A program made the position numbers and the translations under genes. Below, piece after piece: positions 35,648 through 41,975 of a DNA stretch of 41,975 bases. Position 1 is the first letter of the stretch. The number at the start of each line of letters is the position of its first letter. The notes under the pieces are model-generated. The model was not told where the DNA came from, did no database searches, and was given only the letters and a program-made list of their open reading frames with translations. The DNA comes from Phallus indusiatus (taxonomy: Eukaryota > Basidiomycota > Agaricomycetes > Phallales > Phallaceae), in assembly GCA_027605045.1 (NCBI GenBank), contig JAQFWX010000012.1, positions 27,453 to 69,427 on the forward strand, read 5' to 3'.

Positions 35648-36060
35648 ACTCTAATGAATGAGCTACCGGACCCTCCGGTATTGCAAGCGGAGAGTCTCCG
35701 CTTAAGTGGGCTGATCTATTCAGTTCTGTCCCTGGCCCATTCAGTACCAGCGTTCATCATTTTGATTGCTCCGGTCTATCGAAATTTGATCGCTCGGGTG
35801 ACTCTACCTCTCCGGTTAGTATATTTAATGTATTTGTAGTAGTCTCTCCGCTTAACAGGCTCTCCGCTTAGCATTTGATCAAGGAGAGTCTCTCCGGTAA
35901 GCACTCTCTACTCTCCGCTTGGGATACCTCCCCGCTTAACTGCCCTCTCCGCTTAACTACCCTCTCCGCTTAGTGAGAGTCTCCGTGGTGAGTTGGAGTG
36001 CTCTCCGCTTAGAGTGCTTTCCGCTTAGCATCACTCTCCGCTTAGTGTTACTGCACGTTC
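35648..36060. repeat. Expanded CTCTCCGCTTA motif array
   Basis: Immediately after the 320-bp copy, the motif CTCTCCGCTTA (variants CTCTCCGGTTA, CCCCGCTTA, TTTCCGCTTA) occurs about 13 more times at irregular spacing of 15-60 bp, all in one orientation. It is separated by unrelated filler and is not a simple tandem repeat. No coding frame is evident. Confidence 0.75.
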
Positions 36061-36156
36061 GTGTTCATTTTATTTTTGTATATTTCAATGTATTTGTTTA
36101 AATAATATAATAACTTTTATTATGTTAGTTAATATACATATAGTAAATACTTGTAA

Positions 36157-36650
36157 AGCGGTACGCTGAGAGCGTAATGGTATACTGGTAGTGGCAGCGT
36201 AATGGTACACTGGCAGCGTAACACTGCACCGACAGCATACTGGTACACTGACGGTGTAAGGGTACCCTGGCCGCGTAACATTGTACGGACAGCGTAACAT
36301 TGCACGGACTGTATAACACTGCACTGACAGCATAACAGTATACTGGCAGTGTAACATTGCACAGACAGCGTAGCGTTGTACGGGCAGTGTAGCGTTGTAC
36401 GGGCAGTGTAGCGTTGCGCGGGCAGTGTAGCGTTGCGCGGGCAGCGTAATGTTTACACGGGCAGCGTAACGTTGCACAGACAGCATAACGTTGCACGGAC
36501 AGCGTAACGTTGTACGGGCAGCATAACGTTGCATGGGCAGCGTAGCGTTGAACGGACAGCGTAGCGTCAACATAACAGTATACCGTCAATATAACGGTAC
36601 ACCGTCATAATAACAGTGTACCGTCATAACAACGGTATACCGTTATATTA
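36157..36650. repeat. 19-bp minisatellite, about 25 units
   Basis: The best-preserved part (36385-36560) has successive 19-bp units such as gggcagtgtagcgttgcgc and gggcagcgtaacgttgcac; the edges are more diverged. The last four units (36568-36645) change to a caatataacggtacaccgt type, also 19 bp, ending in the perfect palindrome AACGGTATACCGTT. Because 19 is not a multiple of 3, all three minus frames stay open and repeat every 19 residues; these are not genes. Confidence 0.9.
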
Positions 36651-36723
36651 AAGAGAGTAAAAAAACACCTACATCCCCGAAGGGAGCATCAACGGTCGTT
36701 CTTAATCGACTGGACGCAAAGAA

Positions 36724-37081
36724 TTAATCATGACATAAGTCATGTGGTGATAATCCCGGCAAAGGCCACGTAGCCCTCAAACCAAGATGTTGTCCGATGA
36801 CAACGAGCGGGACGGTGCACTTCAAGATCTTCAGAGCGGCGGCCTGATGAACGGCAACGGGACGTTGCGCTGATGATGAAGTTGTGCACCGGTCCGCAGG
36901 CTGCCAAAAGACGAGGGGAAATGTCCCCAGCTCCAGAGAGCATGACATACCTAGGAAGATGACAGGAAATCAGAAAAAAACGGAAAAAAGAACGAAAAAC
37001 CGGAACGCTACTCACCTGGATGACACTGATCCAAACCTTGCCTTTATCTGACCCATCCGGCACAGAAAACCCTCCAAAACG
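36724..37081 (-). pseudogene. Possible spliced gene fragment of unknown function
   Basis: On the minus strand a segment 37081-37016 follows a good acceptor (ctattctacag) and ends in CAG before a good donor (gtgagt); a 65-bp intron (37015-36951) with acceptor cttcctag leads to an open exon to about 36724-36740. The first exon reads FGGFSVPDGSDKGKVWISV in one frame. Composition is more gene-like than the surroundings. No family is recognised, and the true frame and start are unknown. It could be the remnant of a third cargo gene that points away from the telomere. Confidence 0.3.
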
Positions 37082-37196
37082 CTGTAGAATAGGTGGATGG
37101 AATGGAGGAGAGGTAGAATAAATGAAAAAAAGCGAAAATATGAGGGAGATTTGGGTGGATGGGGAAGGGGAGGATGGTGGGGGAAGGCAGAGTGGT

Positions 37197-37221
37197 GAGA
37201 GAGTTGAATTCGAACTCAGCT
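37197..37221. repeat. Right inner arm of the 12-kb inverted repeat
   Basis: Reverse complement of this 25-bp segment matches 25568-25592 at 22 of 25 bases. It lies just inside the palindrome at 37254-37278. Confidence 0.6.
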
Positions 37222-37253
37222 AGCTGTACAACACAGGAAAGATTGCGCGCGCA

Positions 37254-37278
37254 CGGGCGCTTATCAGATAAGCGCCCG
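37254..37278. repeat. Perfect 25-bp palindrome with AAGCGCCC arms
   Basis: CGGGCGCTTATC, a single A, then GATAAGCGCCCG: two 12-bp arms pair perfectly. The same GATAAGCGCCC/AATAAGCGCCC box occurs twice in tandem at the left cassette edge (25121-25142) and once at 19251-19262. It may be a recombinase or transposase recognition site or a fusion of two element ends. Confidence 0.85.
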
Positions 37279-37387
37279 ACGTATAACGCCGTTGATAGAG
37301 ATTTAAAAAATATTTACTACGTTTTTTTCTTTTTCAATTTGGTGAAGAATTCAGGTCTGTAGAGCCAAAACTACAGTGAATTTTCGA

Positions 37388-37505
37388 GGCATTTGTGCAA
37401 ATTTTTTGTTTTGGCTCTAGAGACCCGAAAACTCGGCCAAATCAAAAACCGAAAAAGATGGGTTCGCTATTTTTAGAATGTCTACAAATAACCTTATGGG
37501 TGCTT
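37388..37505 (+). repeat. Right outer arm of the 12-kb inverted repeat
   Basis: Partner of the left outer arm at 25118-25240, in inverted orientation (see that entry). The shared cores are gctctagaga, gaaaaagatgggt (37451-37463) and tctacaa. Several small indels separate the two arms, so they are old. Confidence 0.6.
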
Positions 37506-38084
37506 GTTGCCTCGGGGAACTCGGGGAACTTCCTGTGGGTGAGTGTCAGTACAGTGAGTTTGTGCAATATTGTTTTTACTCTAGAATGCTCAGTTCTTAA
37601 CGGAATTACAAGAAAAAAACATGGGTAGAATGGATTTTTTTTCTCTATTTTTTGACCCCGCATATACCTATGTCAGGGAATTTTTGGAACATGTTTTATT
37701 TAAGTGAATGGATGTAGCTTAGGTATATAACACTCGGAAACGAGCGTTTGCATAATAAACTAGTGAGACATGCTTAATAAGAATTGTAGAGAAAAAAAAT
37801 TGATTTAGTACGTCTTGTTTTAGAACTTTATTCCGAGAAGAATTGGGCTCTGTAGAATGATATTGGTATTTACATGCTACTTTGAGGAGAGACTGATTTG
37901 GAGGAGATAGTACTTTGTACTGTGAGAACTGTTGTAGAAATATAGTATAAAAATTTGTAGTGTTATTTGTTATATCTATTAGTTATTTTTAATAATTTTA
38001 GGGCAGGGAAAATAAGGGTAATTTTGATGGATGCTTTAAGTGCAGTTTGAATGACACTGTATGAATTTATGCTATACCGCGTCT
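37506..38084. other. AT-rich subtelomeric sequence
   Basis: No gene. It contains the second 22-bp direct repeat (37626-37647) and, at about 37945-38065, a segment ending gcagtttgaatgacactgtatg, which is related to the copies at 24557-24665 and 24990-25105. It therefore shares history with the sequence on the other side of the cassette. Confidence 0.5.
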
Positions 38085-39185
38085 TCTAGCTGATTAGGGG
38101 CTGATGAAGATTTAGTACTGTTTGTAGATAAAATAAATTGATTTAGTACGTTTTTTTCTGGTACAATTTGAAGGAGAAATGAGCTGTGTAGAACTGTTTT
38201 ACGCAAACTTTGGTTATTTCTGATTTTGAATGAAAGGCTGGTAATAGGGAGATTTGACTGATCAGATATTAATGTACTTTTAATAGGAATTGTAGAGAGA
38301 ATTATTTTATTTAGTACGATTTTTGTTTGGAGAAGATTGAAAGAAAATTGAGGTGGATAAAACTGTTTTACGCAAACTTGTATTTCGGTCTTGTAATATA
38401 TTTCGCTCGATCTCATACTTAGGGAGTTTTTTCTGACCGGAAATATTTGCAATCCTGTAGATATAAATAAACGATCTAGTATGTTTTTTTGGTACAATTT
38501 GAAGCAGAATCGATCTCTGTATATCTGTGGCACTCTGACTTGAGTTATTCTCAATTTTGAATTCCACTATTCTAATAACGAGATTGAACCAATGAAACGG
38601 TTACATACTCTTAATATAGTTTGTGAGGAATATTAAATGATGGAGTACGTTTTTTTTTTAAAGGAGCTTGAAGGAGAATTGAGCTGTGTAGATCTATTTT
38701 ACGCAAAGTTTAGTTATTTCCAATTGTGTATGAAACGGTGGTAATGGGAAGATATGACTGATCAGATATTCAGGTACTCCTAATATGGATTGTGAAGAAA
38801 ATTATTTTATTCAATACGTGTTTTGTTTGGAGAAATCTGAAGGAGAATTGAGGTGGATAGAACTGTTTTACGCAAACTTTAGTTATTTCCAATTGTATAT
38901 GAAATGCTAGTAATAGGAAGATTTGACTGATCAGATATTCACGTAGTTCTAATACGGTTTGTGGAGAAATTTGAAGGAGAATTGAGCTGTGTAGGACCAT
39001 TTTACGCAAAGTTTAGTTATTTCTGATTTTGTATGAAAGGTTGGGTTTAGGGAGATTTGACTGATCAGATATTCACGTACGTCTAATATGATTTGTAGAG
39101 AGAATTATTTGATTTAGTACGTTTTTTATTTGGAGAAGCTTGAAAGAGAATTGAGCTGGTTAGATCTGTTTTACGCAAACTCTGA
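38085..39185. repeat. Subtelomeric repeat array, about 168-bp unit
   Basis: The box TTTTACGCAAA recurs near 38200, 38367, 38697, 38866, 39000 and 39168; neighbouring spacings are mostly 167-169 bp. Each unit runs through tttagtacgtttttt, tttgaaggagaattgagctg, the box, tttagttatttc, and agatttgactgatcagatattca. Minus-strand frames give a recurring KQFYPPQFSF; these are translations of the repeat, not genes. Confidence 0.85.
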
Positions 39186-39714
39186 GTAGAAATATTTGCA
39201 ATCTTTTGTTAACGGTGAGTTTTGAAGTAACTCGAGTCGGGGGTTACGGGTAAGTATATGCTATGTGATAAATGAATGTGAGCTGGACATAACTTGAATT
39301 TCAATGCGGACTCTAAATATATATTATTGCTACGAGTTCCGAGTCTTGGATTTGGTAATTTTTAACTTGTATTACGGGTAAGTATATGCACGATGGATGT
39401 ATAAGGTGGGACTCTTGAAATATTTACTTCTGGATTGAATAACTGGAACTGGAACTTGTATTTTGATTTCAGTCTTCTGTTATGGGTGTGATGGGACTCT
39501 AGCTTGAATCCTGTTTTATTCTAATGTTCTGATTTTACCGCTCCCGTAGAAGGTGTTGATTGTATGGATTTTAACTTATAAGTGACTCTCCAGTGAGGCA
39601 CTAACTGGTATTGGGGCATTTTTTGTTACGGGTGAGTATATGCTATGTGATAAGTGATTTGGTATTGTTTGGCTGGTTGTGGTAAAGCTGGGACTGGTGC
39701 TTGAGCTTGTGCAA
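39186..39714. other. Subtelomeric AT-rich sequence with ACGGGTRAGTATATGC phrases
   Basis: The phrase acgggt(a/g)agtatatgc occurs at about 39246, 39365 and 39626, and at 34885 on the other side of the CTCTCCG array. It is non-coding. Confidence 0.6.
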
Positions 39715-40090
39715 CAACCGGTGATTGTTAGGGCACGATCGTTCAGCGATTAGACTTAAGGATCAGACTGCTACTATAACCCAGTAACCCAGTCTATAAT
39801 AGCACAAGGAACTACTCATGCGCGCACAGTTGTATATATACATGATTACGCTATCTCTAACCAATAGCTATCAGGTGCATTATCTACCAATAGGAAGGAC
39901 GGTAGCCGAGGACAATACGGATGACGTAGAGAAAGAGGGAGATAGGGCAGAATGGAGCGAACGGAGAAACGGGGAGAGTTCGGAAGAATACGCGAGGGAT
40001 AAATACGGACCGGTATACCGGGTACCGTATGACCGACGTAGAGCGCGTAGGCATCTAAGTAGGTTATACTATACTACGCTAATATACTAG
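39715..40090 (+). other. Compositionally distinct island, possible LTR or retroelement fragment
   Basis: This interval is GC- and CpG-richer than its surroundings and has a 90-codon open frame (39818-40090) with acidic then Arg-rich content (DDVEKEGDRAEWSERR, VPYDRRRARRHLSR). It begins near tgttagggcacgatcg (39726), a form often seen at LTR starts, and contains tatatata about 100 bp later. No domain is recognised. I favour an LTR or retroelement fragment over a gene. Confidence 0.35.
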
Positions 40091-40523
40091 AGTGACCGTA
40101 GACCAGAGACGTACCCTGACAGTGATGATGACATAGATTGTTCAGACTGTTTAATCTGAGAAGGTTGAGATGGAATAATGAGAGTCGAAACTGGTGGATG
40201 GACAAAGACATGACGAGTGGGATGGGAATGGTAATACTTGGGTACTTTTGGCAGTCCTTTTGGATTGACATTGAGCTGGTATTTCTTTTGACTTGTAAAT
40301 ATTTCAACTCTGATTCAAGTCTCGGTTTTGGTAAGGGACTTGTCTTGTTATGACTGGATATATGCACAAGATGGGAGTCTTGAATTCTGTTTTGGTAGCT
40401 TGTCTCGGGTTGTGTAAGCTATCTTGTATTTCAGACTGGGACTTGAAATTGAGTTGGTTGTGATTTCGGTCTTGTAATGCGAACTTTGTTTTGGAACTTT
40501 GTTTTGGAACTTCTAATGAATAC

Positions 40524-40800
40524 TAGCTGATTAGGGGCTGATGAAGATTTAGTACTGTTTGTAGATAAAATAAATTTATTTAGTATGTTTTTTCTCTGGT
40601 ACAATTTGAAGGAGAAATGAGCTCTCTAGAATTGTTTTACGCAAAGTTTAGTTATTTCTGATTTTGTATGAAAGGGTGTAAATAGGGAGATTTGTCTAAT
40701 AGGATTTGCAGAGAGAATTATTTTATTTAGTATGTTTTTTGTTTGGATAAGTTTGAAAGAGAATTGAGGTGGATAGAACTGTTTTACGCAAACTCTGACT
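40524..40800. repeat. Second block of the 168-bp subtelomeric repeat
   Basis: 40524-40672 is a close copy of 38088-38230 (both start ctagctgattaggggctg and share nearly all bases through gaaggagaaatgagct), followed by a further unit. TTTTACGCAAA boxes lie near 40633 and 40784. The block was duplicated as a segment, since the lead-in sequence is copied too. Confidence 0.85.
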
Positions 40801-41250
40801 TCTAGTTCCTTGCTGGTTTTCACTTGACATGTTTTTACGTTTTGATTTACGGTTCTACAGTTCTAGTATTTCTGGACTTCTGGTTTTCCCTGTAGAAGGA
40901 TGTGTAGGTCACTTGGGGATCTGAGACGGCATTCAGTATTTGATCGAGACAATGTTGTACTTGTAACAATTGTGGTTGTATTTTAGTTCAAATCTGGAGT
41001 TTTGGTGACGGTCTGATGTGTTGGTGTTATATTTCAATCTGGATTTGGGGCTTGGTCTGATTGGGATCTTGAAAAGTTGAGAAGTTGAATCTGATATTTG
41101 AATCTGGTGTGATTGTAGAAGGGCAGTGGAGACGGTAATAGTTAGATGGATTTGATTGATGTGGAGGGTGTTAATCTGGATGTTGATGTGGAGTTGTATT
41201 TTGATGCTGGACTGTATTTGGGTGGTTGAAATGGGATGATGGTTGGAGTT
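40801..41250. other. Subtelomeric G/T-rich transition sequence
   Basis: No gene. The plus strand becomes progressively richer in G and T towards the right, with irregular ttgatgtggag / ttgatgctgg phrases, merging into the minisatellite. Confidence 0.5.
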
Positions 41251-41700
41251 TGGAATTGGTGGAGGATGAAAAGTGGATGTGAGTTTGGGGTGGAGGGTCA
41301 GAATGACAGTGTGAGTGGAATTGGTGGAAGGACAAAATTCTGGTGGGGGTTGAATTGGCAGAAGGTCAAAAGTTCAGTATGAGTGGAATTGGGGAAGGGA
41401 CGAAAACCTGGTATGAGTTGAATTGGTGGAGGGATGAAGCTGGGGAAGGGACAAAAATGTGATGGGAGTGGAATTGGGGGAGGATTGAAAACCGGGTGCT
41501 AGTGGAATTGGGAGAGGGACAGAAACTGGGAGTGAGTGGAATTGGGGAAGGGATGAAACCCGGTGTGAGTGGAATTGGGGAGGATTGAAAACCAGGTGCT
41601 AGTGGAATTGGGGGAGGGACAGAAACCAGGTGTGAGTGGAAATTGGTGAGGGTCAAAACCCCGGTGTGAGTGGAATTGGTGGAGGGATGAAAAACCGCTA
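41251..41700. repeat. G-rich minisatellite adjoining the telomere, about 33-bp unit
   Basis: About a dozen imperfect units of the form gtgagtggaattggggg, then agggacagaaaccagg, each about 32-35 bp. Every unit carries runs of three or more G. The minus-strand translation repeats PIPLTPGF; it is a repeat artefact. Confidence 0.85.
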
Positions 41701-41710
41701 GGATAGTTTG

Positions 41711-41975
41711 TTAGGGTTTAGGGTTTAGGGTTTAGGGTTTAGGGTTTAGGGTTTAGGGTTTAGGGTTTAGGGTTTAGGGTTTAGGGTTTAGGGTTTAGGG
41801 TTTAGGGTTTAGGGTTTAGGGTTTAGGGTTTAGGGTTTAGGGTTTAGGGTTTAGGGTTTAGGGTTAGGGTTTAGGGTTTAGGGTTTAGGGTTTAGGGTTT
41901 AGGGTTTAGGGTTTAGGGTTTAGGGTTTAGGGTTTAGGTTTAGGTTTAGGGTTTAGGTTTAGGTTTAGGTTTAGG
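41711..41975 (+). repeat. Telomere, (TTTAGGG)n
   Basis: About 38 units of TTTAGGG run to the window end with the G-rich strand pointing outward, which marks the right end as the chromosome terminus. One TTAGGG unit occurs at about 41864. The last 45 bases contain several TTTAGG hexamers among the heptamers. The repeat is the seven-base, plant-type sequence rather than TTAGGG. Confidence 0.98.

Noticed and set aside
36085..36589. Three overlapping minus-strand frames of 77-162 codons
   Set aside because: They are translations of the 19-bp minisatellite; with a period not divisible by three, all frames stay open and repeat every 19 residues.
36157..36650. CRISPR-like array
   Set aside because: Units are contiguous 19-mers without spacers, in a eukaryotic genome.
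25118..37505. KDZ-type transposon carrying the dioxygenase
   Set aside because: I looked for a KDZ-like DDE transposase with SWIM or CXC zinc motifs and found none in the window; only the recombinase-like helicase is present.
38072..39009. Minus-strand frames with repeated VCVKQFYPPQFSF
   Set aside because: They are translations of the 168-bp subtelomeric repeat.
41366..41656. 96-codon Pro-rich minus frame
   Set aside because: Product of the G-rich minisatellite next to the telomere.
1..41975. tRNA genes
   Set aside because: No position combined a GGTTCRA T-loop box with a suitable A box and acceptor stem.

Overview
The window is the end of a chromosome from a filamentous basidiomycete fungus, most likely an Agaricomycete. 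The evidence is coding genes cut by many 50-80 bp GT-AG introns, basidiomycete-style gene families (Galpha, KDM4-type JmjC, CYP53-like P450, TET/JBP-like dioxygenase), a Ty3/Gypsy element, and a TTTAGGG telomere array running to the last base. The G-rich telomere strand reads 5'->3' towards the right, so position 41975 is the chromosome tip.

Core region (about 1-17,700): a heterotrimeric G-protein alpha subunit (2402-4065, minus, 9 exons, 356 aa), a JmjN/JmjC/extended-PHD histone demethylase (5784-9626, minus, 7 exons, 1155 aa), an FHA-domain protein (9973-12989, minus, 6 exons... exon list in the entry, 902 aa), glucosamine-6-phosphate deaminase (13817-14984, plus, 6 exons, 288 aa) and a CYP53-like cytochrome P450 (15525-17645, plus, 7 exons, 596 aa). 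I assembled all exon structures by hand; in each gene the reading phase closes at every junction.

Transition (17,709-25,100): a block of about 1.17 kb with no CG dinucleotide, then an inverted-repeat-bounded element rich in a CTCTCCG motif, then a broken, 3'-truncated Ty3/Gypsy retrotransposon (LTR, gag, protease, reverse transcriptase; no RNase H or integrase), then AT-rich repeat debris.

Subtelomeric cassette (about 25,100-37,500): a pair of diverged inverted-repeat arms about 12 kb apart brackets two co-oriented genes that read towards the telomere. One is a TET/JBP-like 2-oxoglutarate/Fe(II) dioxygenase (26620-28350, 504 aa). The other is a 1761-aa protein (28838-34514) that joins zinc fingers, a region with a tyrosine-recombinase-like R...R...H-x8-Y pattern, a RecQ-type DExH helicase and a C-terminal Cys-rich module. 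It sits about 7.2 kb from the telomere, as telomere-linked helicases do. I regard this pairing as the most interesting content: a candidate mobile subtelomeric unit that combines DNA-strand exchange, helicase and DNA-base oxidation functions, lying beside a block that looks eroded by CpG methylation.

Telomere-proximal region (34,515-41,975): a 320-bp copy, 1 mismatch, of the left CTCTCCG element, followed by an expanded CTCTCCG array, a 19-bp minisatellite, a perfect 25-bp palindrome, an approximately 168-bp subtelomeric repeat family, a roughly 33-bp G-rich minisatellite and the telomere. I saw no tRNA, rRNA or CRISPR array.
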